From: SHVO01 sp041906145
GTDB taxonomy: Bacteria; Pseudomonadota; Alphaproteobacteria; Rhodospirillales; Rhodospirillaceae
DNA length: 64,000 nt
Direction: 5' to 3'
NCBI GenBank assembly: GCA_041906145.1
Contig: JAYRJU010000007.1
Span: 122,888 to 186,887, forward strand
In this document: positions 51,130 through 60,195 of the stretch, piece after piece
Position numbering within the stretch: the stretch's first letter is position 1
How the letters are laid out: every line of letters begins with the position of its first letter
Notes under the pieces: model-generated
Told to the model about the DNA's origin: nothing
The model's input: only the letters and a program-made list of their open reading frames with translations
Database searches by the model: none
Program-made: the position numbers and the translations under genes

Positions 51130-54024
51130 ATGACCGCATCTCGTCACGTTAAGGCGCATACGCTCGCCACGACCTCGGCGATCGCCATTCTGTTGTCCAC
51201 GGCCGCGCCGCACATCGCGAGCGCCCAGCAGGCCGCTCAAGAACCTGCCGCTGTCGATGAAATCGTCGTCACCGGTTCGCGCATCGTGCGCGACGGTTAC
51301 GAAGCTCCGACGCCGGTCTCGGTGCTGGGCGCCGAAGAACTGAACTCGATGAACGCGAACAACATCGCCGACGCCGTCAACGCCCTCCCGGCGTTCACGG
51401 GCTCGGTCAAGCCGCGTAACATGACCGCCAACCTGAGCTCGGGCGCCGCCGGCGTGAACCAGCTCAACCTGCGCGGCATGGGCACCAACCGCACGCTGAT
51501 CCTGCTCGACGGCCAGCGCGTCATCAATTCGTCGCTGACGGCCAGCAACTCGGCCCCGGACATCAACTCGTTTCCCAACGGCCTCGTTCAACGCGTCGAC
51601 GTCGTCACTGGTGGCGCCTCGGCCGCTTACGGTTCTGACGCGCTGTCGGGTGTCGTCAACTTCATCATCGACAAGGAATTCACCGGCATTAAGGGTGAAG
51701 TCCAGGGCGGCATGACTCAGTGGCGCGACGACAAGAACTATAACGTATCGCTCACCGCCGGCACGCCGTTTGGCGGCGGTCGCGGACATTTCCTCCTTGC
51801 CGGTGAAATTGGTTACATCGGCGGCATCGGCGGCGTTCCGCGTGACTGGAATGACAGCAGCGCGGCCATGGTCGTCAACCCGGCTTACACGGCGAACCCG
51901 GCCGGAGGCGCCCCGCAATACATCGTCGCGCGCGACGTCGGCCTGTCGCGCGGCACCCCGGGCGGCGTGATCACCGCTGGTCCGCTTAAGGGCATCATGT
52001 TCGGCCCGGGCGGCACGCCCGCCCCGTTCACCTTTGGCGTAGACGTTGGCAACAACTTCATGCAAGGCGGCGATTGGCGCGTTTCGCGCATCGACAACGG
52101 CCTCGACCTTGACCAGCGTGTTAAGCGCTACGTGGGTTACAGCCGCTTGAGCTACGATCTCACCGACGATCTTACGGTGTTTTTCGACGCTCAGTGGGCA
52201 AATGCACATGCCGACAACACGTCGAATCCAAACCGCCGTCTCGGCAACAACACCATTTTGATCGACAACGCATTCATCCCGACCTCGGTGCGCAACCAAA
52301 TGGTCGCATTGGGGCTGACCAGCTTCACGCTGGGCTCGACCAACGCCGACACGCTGCGTTTCCGCGCCGACAACCGCCGTACCCTCCGGCGCTTCTCGGG
52401 CGGCATCAACGGCAGCGTCAATGCGTTCGATTCCGATTGGACCTGGAATGCGTATATCCAGCACAGCATGACGGGCCTTTCGCCGCGCACCCCGCATGTG
52501 GGCATTACGGCGAACTATCTGAGAGCGATGGACGCCGTGGTCTCTGGCGGCAACATCGTCTGCCGTGTCAACGTCGACACCAATCCGGCGAACGACGATC
52601 CGAACTGCGTGCCGTTCAACGTGATGGGCATTGGCGTCAACAATCAGAAGGCCATCGACTATGTGACCGGCACTTCTTATCGTTATGAGTCGCTGAAGCA
52701 GGACGTGATGGCGTTCAGCGTCAACGGCGAGCCGCTTGAAATGTGGGCCGGCCCAGTCTCGTTGGCGTTCGGCGTCGAACACCGCAAGGAAAGCGTGAAG
52801 GGCATTGCCAGCGCGTTGGACGAAGCGACCTCGTTCTTCGCCGGCAACTATCACGCCAGCTTCGGTTCGTTCCATGTCACGGAAGGTTTCGTCGAAACCC
52901 TCGTTCCGTTGGCTAAGGACGAAGAATGGGCGCGCAGCCTCGACCTCAACGCCGCCGTGCGTGCGACCAGCTACAGCACTTCGGGTTACGTGACCACCTG
53001 GAAAGTCGGCGTGAACTACACGCCGGTTGATGACATCCGCTTCCGTATGACGCGTTCGCGCGACATTCGCGCCCCGAACCTCGGGGAACTCTTCACGGCG
53101 GGTCAGACCAACTCGGGCAACCCGATTTTCGATCCGTTCAATAACCGTCAGCAACCTTCTTCGTTCCGTTTGACGAAGGGTAACCCGAATCTTCTGCCGG
53201 AAAAGGCGGATACCACGGGTATCGGCGTTGTCTTCTCGCCCACGTTCTTTGAAGGCTTCCAGGCGTCGGCGGACTTCTACAACATCGACGTGAAGGGCTC
53301 AGTGCAAGCGCCGGACGGCCAGACGCTGGTGAACCTCTGCTTCCAGGGGAATACGGCGCTGTGCTCGAACATCGAGCGCGACGCTGCCGGCCTGATCTTT
53401 CAGGTTGTGACGCAGCCTGAGAACTTGATCAGCCAGAAGGCACAAGGCATCGACTTCGAAGCCAGCTACCGGATGGCGGCCTCGGCCATTAGCGAAGAAA
53501 TGGACGGAAACTTCTCCGTCCGTGCGATGGCGACCCGCGTGCTCAAGCTTCGTACGGTCAACACGCAAGGCATCATGATCGATGGTACCGGCGTAGTCGG
53601 CGACTGGGGCGGCATCGCTCCGTTCGGCGGCAATCTGTCGGCGCCGAAGTGGAAGGGCCTGATGACGTTGGGTTACGACACCGAAGCGTGGAATGTGCGC
53701 ATGAACGTGCGTTACACGAGCGCCGGCAAGTACGACAACGGCAATTTCGTTATCTGCTCCAGCGGTTGCCCGACGTCGGTTTCGAACAAGCCGACGCTGC
53801 GTGACAACCACATCGACTCTGCGACGACCCTCGACCTCTCGGGCGGCTTCAAGCCGTTTGACGAATACAACGTCGAGATTTTCGGCACGGTGGAGAACCT
53901 CCTCAACGCCACCCCGCCGATCATCGGCGGCAGCCTGACCGCCGCGTACTACAACGGCATGGGCAATAAGGACTACGACGTGATCGGCCGTCAGTACCGC
54001 GCCGGTATCCGCTTCCAGTTCTAA
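51130..54024 (+). CDS. TonB-dependent receptor 5 of five (most divergent)
   Basis: The 964-residue receptor begins MTASRHVKAHTLATTSAI with a signal peptide to about ASAQQ. It has the TonB-box-like DEIVVTGSR, plug (NLRGMGTNRTLILLDGQRV) and barrel ending RAGIRFQF. Compared with TBDR1–4 the plug (KPRNMTANLSSGAAGVNQ) and the loop near APFTFG differ most and the QCC pair is absent. Codon use is strongly C/G-ending. Substrate unknown. Confidence 0.92.
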   Translation: MTASRHVKAHTLATTSAIAILLSTAAPHIASAQQAAQEPAAVDEIVVTGSRIVRDGYEAPTPVSVLGAEELNSMNANNIADAVNALPAFTGSVKPRNMTANLSSGAAGVNQLNLRGMGTNRTLILLDGQRVINSSLTASNSAPDINSFPNGLVQRVDVVTGGASAAYGSDALSGVVNFIIDKEFTGIKGEVQGGMTQWRDDKNYNVSLTAGTPFGGGRGHFLLAGEIGYIGGIGGVPRDWNDSSAAMVVNPAYTANPAGGAPQYIVARDVGLSRGTPGGVITAGPLKGIMFGPGGTPAPFTFGVDVGNNFMQGGDWRVSRIDNGLDLDQRVKRYVGYSRLSYDLTDDLTVFFDAQWANAHADNTSNPNRRLGNNTILIDNAFIPTSVRNQMVALGLTSFTLGSTNADTLRFRADNRRTLRRFSGGINGSVNAFDSDWTWNAYIQHSMTGLSPRTPHVGITANYLRAMDAVVSGGNIVCRVNVDTNPANDDPNCVPFNVMGIGVNNQKAIDYVTGTSYRYESLKQDVMAFSVNGEPLEMWAGPVSLAFGVEHRKESVKGIASALDEATSFFAGNYHASFGSFHVTEGFVETLVPLAKDEEWARSLDLNAAVRATSYSTSGYVTTWKVGVNYTPVDDIRFRMTRSRDIRAPNLGELFTAGQTNSGNPIFDPFNNRQQPSSFRLTKGNPNLLPEKADTTGIGVVFSPTFFEGFQASADFYNIDVKGSVQAPDGQTLVNLCFQGNTALCSNIERDAAGLIFQVVTQPENLISQKAQGIDFEASYRMAASAISEEMDGNFSVRAMATRVLKLRTVNTQGIMIDGTGVVGDWGGIAPFGGNLSAPKWKGLMTLGYDTEAWNVRMNVRYTSAGKYDNGNFVICSSGCPTSVSNKPTLRDNHIDSATTLDLSGGFKPFDEYNVEIFGTVENLLNATPPIIGGSLTAAYYNGMGNKDYDVIGRQYRAGIRFQF

Positions 54025-54046
54025 GCGGCACGTTTGAGATTGAAGG

Positions 54047-54077
54047 GGCGGGACCGGGAAACCGGTCCCGCCTTTTT
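54047..54077. terminator. Terminator of TBDR5, shared with the convergent cytochrome gene
   Basis: GGCGGGACCGG pairs with CCGGTCCCGCC (11 bp), followed by TTTTT on the plus strand. The cytochrome gene ends at 54077, so the hairpin lies directly downstream of it too. Confidence 0.9.
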
Positions 54078-54568
54078 CATTTTATGACGCCGGCGGCGAA
54101 GAGTTCCTGCCGCCGGGCATTGGTGGCGGCTTGAGGAATCCGGCCGCCCGCGCGCGCCGCCTTGATGGTCTCGAGATTGACCATGGTGGTGTTTTTTACA
54201 GTGCCGCCCTCGGTGGCGAGATACTCGACGATGCTGAGGATCTCCTCGTCGGACACGTGCGGCACGCCCGGCATTACGCCGGTCAACGGTACGTCATCGA
54301 CCGTAATGGTTCCGGACATTCCCCAGAGGATCGCTTGCGCCATGAAGGCGGCGCCCTCCGCGCTGGATCCAATTTGCCCGACGCGGCCCATCAGGCGGGG
54401 AAAGGTGCCGGGGATGCCTTGCGCGTCGGCCTGATGGCACAGCGAGCAATGTTTGAGATAGCTTGCCTGGCCGTCAGCGGAAGCTTCGGACGCGGTTAGG
54501 AGGATTGCGAGTAAAGCCAAGCCGCGCGCTAAGCGCGTTTCGCCGGATAGATCCAAAAGTAACTCCAC
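54077..54568 (-). CDS. Exported class I c-type cytochrome
   Basis: The 163-residue protein has a signal-like N-terminus (about 14–31, ending SEASA), then one haem site CSLCH (C41, C44, H45) and a candidate Met ligand M99 (TGVMPG), followed by a VSDEEILSIVEYLAT C-terminal helix. GTG 54568 is the start; it lies inside the end of the 2OG-oxygenase gene (40 nt overlap), so the two are translationally linked. Downstream it is convergent with TBDR5. Confidence 0.85.
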   Translation of the reverse strand: MELLLDLSGETRLARGLALLAILLTASEASADGQASYLKHCSLCHQADAQGIPGTFPRLMGRVGQIGSSAEGAAFMAQAILWGMSGTITVDDVPLTGVMPGVPHVSDEEILSIVEYLATEGGTVKNTTMVNLETIKAARAGGRIPQAATNARRQELFAAGVIK

Positions 54569-55098
54569 ACGTACTTAGGTTCACGCGCGGGCGACACGCC
54601 GCGGTGAAAGTGAGTCCAATAGGGCGGGAAGAGAACGATTTTGCCCGCCGCAGGTTTCACTTTAAGGCCGTCGACAAACTCCGTCTCGCCGGCCTCGGTA
54701 ACATCATTGAGATACAAGAGGCCCGCGGCAACGCGGTCTGTGACGCTACGTGTCGCGTCATAGTGCCAGTCGAAGCCTTGACCGGGGTCAACGCGTTCGA
54801 TCATCGGTAACGTACAGTCGAGGCCTTCGGCATCCACGAGTTCGGCGAGGCCCCGATGCTTGGCCATATACTGTTCCATCGTCGCCCGCATTGCGGGAAC
54901 GACCGTCATGAACAACGCCTCCCATTCCGGCGATTGCCGGCTGATCGGGAGTTGCGTTCCGGACCTATACTCGTGGTTCGCCGCCTTGCCTTCGACGATA
55001 ACTCGGCTCGGTTTGCGGGCGGGGTCGCGTTCGAAGCACGCGATGATTTTGGTGCAAAGGTCGGCCGATACCGCGCCCGGAAATTCTTCAATGAACAT
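54529..55098 (-). CDS. 2OG-Fe(II) oxygenase (prolyl 4-hydroxylase-like)
   Basis: The 189-residue protein starts MFIEEFPGAVSADLC with GGAAGAG upstream of 55098; the longer frame to 55182 is excluded. The metal site is H112 and D114 (FDWHYDATR) plus a distal His in YWTHFHRG (H163 or H165), with K175 or a nearby basic residue for 2-oxoglutarate. It is coupled to the cytochrome gene. Hydroxylation target unknown. Confidence 0.85.
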   Translation of the reverse strand: MFIEEFPGAVSADLCTKIIACFERDPARKPSRVIVEGKAANHEYRSGTQLPISRQSPEWEALFMTVVPAMRATMEQYMAKHRGLAELVDAEGLDCTLPMIERVDPGQGFDWHYDATRSVTDRVAAGLLYLNDVTEAGETEFVDGLKVKPAAGKIVLFPPYWTHFHRGVSPAREPKYVWSYFWIYPAKRA

Positions 55099-55691
55099 CG
55101 CAACTCTTCCAAGGATGATCGGCGACTGAAAACCGGCGGGGCGGCTATTGTAAACCCACATTTTGAGCTGCGGCGCACACAAGGCGCCTATAGGCGACTT
55201 TTTGCCAGCCAGCTTTTCCCATTAGGCCGATTTCCGCCGGTGAACTTCTTTCGAAAGCCCTGATAGTTCCTAAATGTATTTTATATTCAAATGGATATAT
55301 GTTTTTTCTGAAGGTCTCTCTGAGTGGTATGGAAGTTGCGTAGCGTGCTGTGGGAAGGGGAGGGACGCGCGGTTTGCGCGTAACCGTTCTGTCGCTCGCC
55401 TCGAACTTTGCACGCATGGTTGCGGTGCACCCAGAGACGAAGGAAACCGTCACGGAACGCGTATCGGAAGCCACCACGTAAGTATCTGTAACTGTTGCCG
55501 GTTGGTCGGATTTTTTTGACAGAAAATCACGCCGATCTTATACGTTCCGCCGGCTACCAGTGGTATGATTAGGGGCTGGGGGGATGGGGTGTCGGCGGCG
55601 CGCGGACACCCACGTATAGCTTTGTGAGGTCCGGGAGGATCTGGGGGGTGCCCCTCCTTTCCGGAGAGCTGTTGGGAGACATGCGAGCGCC
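55099..55691 (+). other. 593-bp divergent region before the DUF1592 gene
   Basis: No gene. It carries the hairpin GGGTGTC/GACACCC (55587–55611), a GGGAGG…GGAGAG segment (about 55632–55667) similar in style to the TBDR leaders, and GGGAGA at 55674. A 4-codon ATG frame (55681–55695) overlaps the gene's start; see rejections. Confidence 0.5.
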
Positions 55692-57446
55692 ATGAAAGGT
55701 TCGGTTTCGTCCATGCGTGAGACTTTTGTATCTGTGCTTCGTGGAGGCGCGGCGGCGCTCGGTTGTGCCTTTGTGTTGGCGAGCTGTTCCGGCCCCGCGA
55801 GCGACAGCACATCAAAAGCCGCGGTGGCGACGGCCGCCGGCTCTGCCACTGCCGAGCCTGTCACCGAAGGGACGCCAAAGCGTTTGCGCGCGCTTACCCA
55901 GGAGCAGTATCTCAATACGCTCGCCTATGTCTTCGGTCCTGACGTCCAACTCAATCCGAACTTCCCGCCCGCGCAGCGCACGGAAGGCTTGCTCGCGCTT
56001 GGTACAGGGCGCGGCGGCATCTCGTCGTCGCAGCTCGAACTCTATCAGAAGGCCGCCGTCACGGTGGCGCAGTTGGTTGTGGACGAAGATCGCCGGAAGT
56101 TCCTGCTAACCTGTACGCCGAAGGACGAGAAGGCCGCTGACGCTGCCTGTGCGGGTCAGTTCTTCTCGCACGTCGGGCGCTTGATGCACCGCCGTCCACT
56201 GACTAAGGTCGAACTCGCGGAATATGTGGACGAGGCGGGCAAGGCTTCCACGTCGCTAAAGGACTTCTATCGCGGTCTCGCGGTCTCCATCGAAGCGATG
56301 TTGATCAGCCCAGATGTGTTATTCGTGGTGGAATCCGCCGAAGCTGACCCGCGCAATGCCGGCAAGCAGCGTCTGGACGGATATTCGCTCGCCACGCGCC
56401 TCTCCCTGTTCCTGTGGAACGCTGCGCCGGACGACGAACTCCTGCGCGCCGCCGAGAAGGGCGAACTGCAGACGGACAAAGGACGTTTGAAGCAGATCGA
56501 CCGCATGCTGGCCAGCCCGCGCCTGGAAAAGGGAATGCGCGCTTTCTTCGACGACATGTTCGCCTTCGACAGCTTCGCGGCGCTCGCAAAAGACGCGCAG
56601 ATGTATCCGGTGTTCACCGGCGTGACGGCGACGGACGCGCGCGAGGAAACCCTGCGTGTGGCGGTCGACCACCTGATCACCAAGAACCGCGACTACCGCG
56701 ATCTTTACACGACGCGCGAAACCTTCATCTCGCCGCGCCTGGCGGCGGTCTACAAGCTGCCCGCGACGCCGACTTGGTCGCGCTATACCTTCCCGGAAGG
56801 CAGCCCCCGCGCGGGAATCCTTACGCATGTCAGCTTCCTTGCGGTGCATTCGCACCCGGTGCGCAGCTCGCCCACCATGCGCGGCAAAGCGCTGCGTGAA
56901 CTGCTCCTCTGCCAGCCGGTGCCGCCGCCGCCCGCGAACGTCGATTTCTCGGCGCTGGAGAACCCTAAAGCCACATTGAAAACCACGCGCGACCGCGTGA
57001 ACTTCCACCTGGAAAATCCGGTGTGCGCTGGCTGTCACAAGATCACAGACCCGATGGGCCTCGCGCTCGAGAACTTCGACGGTATCGGCGCCTATCGCGA
57101 AACCGAAAAGGGCCAGAAGATCGACGCGAGCGGCGCCTTGGACGGCAAGCCGTTTGCTGATGCTGTCGGCCTCGGCAAGGCGTTGCGCGATCATCCGGCG
57201 CTGCCGTCTTGCCTTGTAAAGCGCGCTTTCGCTTATGGGTCCGGCTCGCCGACCACCAACGCCGACCGCCCGCTGCTCGCCTACTTCACCGCAAGGTTCG
57301 GCGAGGAGGGCTACAGGCTGCCGGCGCTCCTGCGCACCATCACGATGAGCGACGCCTTCATCACCATCAGCCAACCCCAAGCTCCGGCCACCGAGAAGAC
57401 GGCGAATGTGCCGTCCGCGAACGCCGTCGCTGCCAACACGAAGTAA
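55692..57446 (+). CDS. DUF1592-family haem-binding exported lipoprotein
   Basis: The protein of 584 residues has a lipobox FVLASC (lipidated C32). Domain order follows the DUF1587–1595–1592–1588–1585 set: LRALTQEQYLNTLAYVFG (about 66–83), FFSHVGRLMHRRPLTKVEL and AMLISPDVLFVVE (about 155–220), RLSLFLWNAAPDDELL (about 238–255), ILTHVSFLAVHSHPVRSSPTMRG, a CAGCH haem motif (C445–H449) and RTITMSDAFI. The family is common in Planctomycetes and some Proteobacteria with DUF1552 partners. Exported and possibly redox-active. It is followed by the DUF1552 gene after 10 nt. Confidence 0.88.
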   Translation: MKGSVSSMRETFVSVLRGGAAALGCAFVLASCSGPASDSTSKAAVATAAGSATAEPVTEGTPKRLRALTQEQYLNTLAYVFGPDVQLNPNFPPAQRTEGLLALGTGRGGISSSQLELYQKAAVTVAQLVVDEDRRKFLLTCTPKDEKAADAACAGQFFSHVGRLMHRRPLTKVELAEYVDEAGKASTSLKDFYRGLAVSIEAMLISPDVLFVVESAEADPRNAGKQRLDGYSLATRLSLFLWNAAPDDELLRAAEKGELQTDKGRLKQIDRMLASPRLEKGMRAFFDDMFAFDSFAALAKDAQMYPVFTGVTATDAREETLRVAVDHLITKNRDYRDLYTTRETFISPRLAAVYKLPATPTWSRYTFPEGSPRAGILTHVSFLAVHSHPVRSSPTMRGKALRELLLCQPVPPPPANVDFSALENPKATLKTTRDRVNFHLENPVCAGCHKITDPMGLALENFDGIGAYRETEKGQKIDASGALDGKPFADAVGLGKALRDHPALPSCLVKRAFAYGSGSPTTNADRPLLAYFTARFGEEGYRLPALLRTITMSDAFITISQPQAPATEKTANVPSANAVAANTK

Positions 57447-57456
57447 GGAGCCCGCA

Positions 57457-58788
57457 ATGCATGATTTGAACAGACGTCGCGTCCTGCGCGGAATGTTGAA
57501 CGGTGGGGCCGTAACGGTCGGTCTGCCGCTCCTGAACGTTTTCCTCAATGGAAACGGCAATGCGATGGCGGACGGCACGCCGCTGCCGGTGCGCTTCGGC
57601 ACCTGGTATTGGGGCATGGGCATCAGCAAGAACGTGTTCGTACCGAAGCAGGCCGGCGCGAACTACGAGCTGCCGGAAGAAATCGAGTCCCTTAAGGACA
57701 TCAAGCAGCACATCAACCTGTTCACCAACCTGACGGCCTATCGCGACGGCGCGTTCTTCTGTCACTACACCGGCTGGGTCGTTGCGCGTACCGGCGTTGC
57801 GCCGATGGTGCAGAACCAGTCGCTGGCCGAGAGTATCGACACGACCGTGGCGAACCAAATCGGCCGCACGACGCGCTTCAAGAGCCTGACGACGACCTCG
57901 ACGGGCGATGTGCGCGACATCATCAGCTACGAAAGCCCGACGACGTCGAACTCGCCGGAGTTCTCGCCGGTGAATTTCTACACGCGTCTGTTCGGACCCG
58001 ACTTCCAGGATCCGAACGCGCCGACGTTCACGCCGTCGCCGACGATCATGGTGCGCAAGAGCGCGCTGACCGGCGTCATGGACAAGATCAAGACGCTGGA
58101 GACCAAGGTGGGCGCCGAGGATAAGGCGCGCCTCGACCAGTACTTCACGGGGCTGCGTCACCTGGAAAACCAGTTCAACCAGCAGCTCACGAAACCCGAG
58201 CCGCGCGAAGCTTGCGTGAAGCCGAAAGCGGCGAAGGACATGGATACCGGCAGCGATTTCAAGTTGGTCGCCGACCGCCACAACGTGATGACCGATCTCT
58301 TGACCATGGCGATCGCGTGCGATCAAAGCCGCGTGTTCAACATGATCTACTCCTACGGCTTCTCGAACACGACGAAGCCCGGCTACGACAAGCCGCACCA
58401 CACCTGCACGCACGAAGAACCGAAGGACGAGAAGCTGGGCTACCAGCCGAACGCCTCGTGGTTCGTGCGCCGCGCGATGGAATCGTGGGCGTACTACGTG
58501 AAAGCCTTCGCCAGCATCAAGGAAGGCGACGGCACGCTGCTCGACAATTGCTTCATCATGGGGAACAGCGACGTCTCGGACGCGCGTGTTCACTCGCTTG
58601 AGGAGATGGCGGCGTTCACCGCTGGTCGCATGGGCGGCAAGATCAAAACCGGTCTGCACATCCCGTGCAACGGCGGCAAGATCACCGACATCGGCTTCAC
58701 CGGCCTCAAGGCGCTGGGCCTCGCGCAGAAAACCTGGGGCGGTAAGAGCAACGAGACCGACCGCGTCATCAGCGAAATCATCGCTTAA
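57457..58788 (+). CDS. DUF1552-family exported protein
   Basis: The 443-residue protein has a twin-arginine signal (NRRRVLRGMLNGGAVTVGLPLL). The DUF1552 sections include RFGTWYWGMGISKNVFVPK, HINLFTNLTAYRDG, TNSPEFSPVNFYTRLFGPDFQ, SYGFSNTTKPGYDKPHHTC, and FIMGNSDVSDARVHSLEEM. Tat export implies a cofactor or prior folding. Start at 57457 because the upstream ten-odd residues lie in the DUF1592 gene; GGAG precedes it. It is the usual partner of DUF1592 proteins; function unknown. Confidence 0.9.
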   Translation: MHDLNRRRVLRGMLNGGAVTVGLPLLNVFLNGNGNAMADGTPLPVRFGTWYWGMGISKNVFVPKQAGANYELPEEIESLKDIKQHINLFTNLTAYRDGAFFCHYTGWVVARTGVAPMVQNQSLAESIDTTVANQIGRTTRFKSLTTTSTGDVRDIISYESPTTSNSPEFSPVNFYTRLFGPDFQDPNAPTFTPSPTIMVRKSALTGVMDKIKTLETKVGAEDKARLDQYFTGLRHLENQFNQQLTKPEPREACVKPKAAKDMDTGSDFKLVADRHNVMTDLLTMAIACDQSRVFNMIYSYGFSNTTKPGYDKPHHTCTHEEPKDEKLGYQPNASWFVRRAMESWAYYVKAFASIKEGDGTLLDNCFIMGNSDVSDARVHSLEEMAAFTAGRMGGKIKTGLHIPCNGGKITDIGFTGLKALGLAQKTWGGKSNETDRVISEIIA

Positions 58789-58801
58789 GGGCCATAACCG
58801 G

Positions 58802-60181
58802 ATGCGTCAGTTTCGTTCAGTGATGGTGGGTGCGGCCGGGGCGGGCGTCTTTCTCGCCGGCGCCGCGTTCGCGCAGGCCGAACACAGCTGGAGCAAGGAA
58901 CAGCGCGCGCTTACTGAGGATTATGTCCGCGAGGAAATGCCGCCTGGCTTCCAAGTTGTGGTCGCTGAACTCGAAGGCGCTGTCTTCGCCGATGCTAATG
59001 GCAAGACGCTGTACTCCTGGCCGGTGATGGCGCTTCGCAACGCCAACGCTGGAGAAATGAAGGGTAAACCGACCTGCAGCGATACGGTCTACAAGGTGAA
59101 CACCGGATGGATGAGTCCGTATCCGGGCGGCCTCGAACTTCCTGAAGTCGAAACGCGCCCGTCCTGCATAGGTGTGTGGCCGCCGGTCCTTGCCGCAGCT
59201 GACGCGAAGCCGGTCGGCAAATGGACCATCGTTGATGGTCCGGGAGAGCGCAAGCAGTGGGCCTACGACGGCCAGGCGCTGTATACATCGGTGCTCGATA
59301 AACAGAAGGGCGATGTATGGGGCGGCACCAGCACCAATCTGCAACATGACGGCACCGGCGCGGTCCGTTGGCCCGTGGGACCGGATCGCAATCTGCCGTC
59401 GCAGTTCAAGGTAATGGCGTACGCGTATGGACGCCTGCTAACTCTTCAGAACGAACACGCTGTCTATGTTTTCGACGGCGATGCCAAGGGCAAGTTCGGC
59501 TGCACAGGCGATTGCCTTGAGAAGTTTTCGCCGATCCTTGCTCCCGAACAGATCCAGCAGCGCGGCGAGTGGACGATCATCGAGCGTTCGCCCGGCGTGA
59601 AGCAGTGGGCGTACCGCGGCAAGCCGGTCTACAGCTACAACCTCGAGGAAAAATTCCCGAGCTTCCAGGGTGCCGAAGAGGCGGGCTGGCATAACGTCTT
59701 CACGCAGCTTGCGCCGCAATTCCCGAAAGGGTTCCGAATCACGGACACCTACACGGGGCAGATGCTGGCGGATTCCAAAGGCCGTACAATCTACACCTAT
59801 AACTGCAATGACGATGCGGCGGATCAGCTTGATTGTTCGCATCCGTCGCAACCGCAGTCGTACCGTCTTGCCCTTTGCGGCAAAGGCGATTGGAAGCGTT
59901 GCCTTGAAACGTTCCCGTATGTGATCGCGGGCCCGGACGAGAAAAGCGAAACACACTTCTGGAGCATCAAGTCCATCAATCCGGAAACCGGACGCTGGGT
60001 GGAGCCGGGCGCTGCCGGATCGTTGCGTGTATGGGCCTATCGTGATCGTCCTGTGTATCTGTGCGGACGCGATAAGAAGCCCGGCGATTACGAGTGCGAT
60101 TCCTGGGGCGAATGGAGCGGCATCAGAAACGGCTTCATGGGTTTCTGGATCCGCGACGCCTTTGGCGACAACGCAATTTGA
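58802..60181 (+). CDS. COG4315-type secreted-repeat protein (copy 1)
   Basis: The 459-residue protein has a signal peptide to about AFAQA. It contains about three tandem repeats of the secreted-repeat kind (PF03640-like): GKTLYSWPV, QALYTSVLDKQKG, KPVYSYNLE, GRTIYTYNCND and RPVYLCGRD, with conserved Cys pairs such as CTGDC and GVWPPV-like segments. The start at 58802 (MRQFRSVM) clears the DUF1552 gene; the longer frame is excluded. It is paired with the next gene and copied at 61303. Function unknown, possibly ligand- or metal-binding in the periplasm. Confidence 0.82.
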   Translation: MRQFRSVMVGAAGAGVFLAGAAFAQAEHSWSKEQRALTEDYVREEMPPGFQVVVAELEGAVFADANGKTLYSWPVMALRNANAGEMKGKPTCSDTVYKVNTGWMSPYPGGLELPEVETRPSCIGVWPPVLAAADAKPVGKWTIVDGPGERKQWAYDGQALYTSVLDKQKGDVWGGTSTNLQHDGTGAVRWPVGPDRNLPSQFKVMAYAYGRLLTLQNEHAVYVFDGDAKGKFGCTGDCLEKFSPILAPEQIQQRGEWTIIERSPGVKQWAYRGKPVYSYNLEEKFPSFQGAEEAGWHNVFTQLAPQFPKGFRITDTYTGQMLADSKGRTIYTYNCNDDAADQLDCSHPSQPQSYRLALCGKGDWKRCLETFPYVIAGPDEKSETHFWSIKSINPETGRWVEPGAAGSLRVWAYRDRPVYLCGRDKKPGDYECDSWGEWSGIRNGFMGFWIRDAFGDNAI

Positions 60182-60195
60182 TATTTGGTGTACCC

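Larger units (their letters stand above)
37604..54024 (+). repeat. Tandem array of five TonB-dependent receptor paralogues
   Basis: Five head-to-tail receptors, each with its own leader element and intrinsic terminator, share nearly identical plug segments, so the array arose by tandem duplication. TBDR1–3 resemble each other most, TBDR5 least. Confidence 0.9.

Noticed and set aside
37604..54024. Receptor array as a mobile element
   Set aside because: No transposase, integrase, att-like repeat or IS end is seen at either side.
55681..55695. Four-codon ATG frame overlapping the DUF1592 start
   Set aside because: The GGGAGA is only one or two bases from the ATG, too close for a ribosome site; likely chance.
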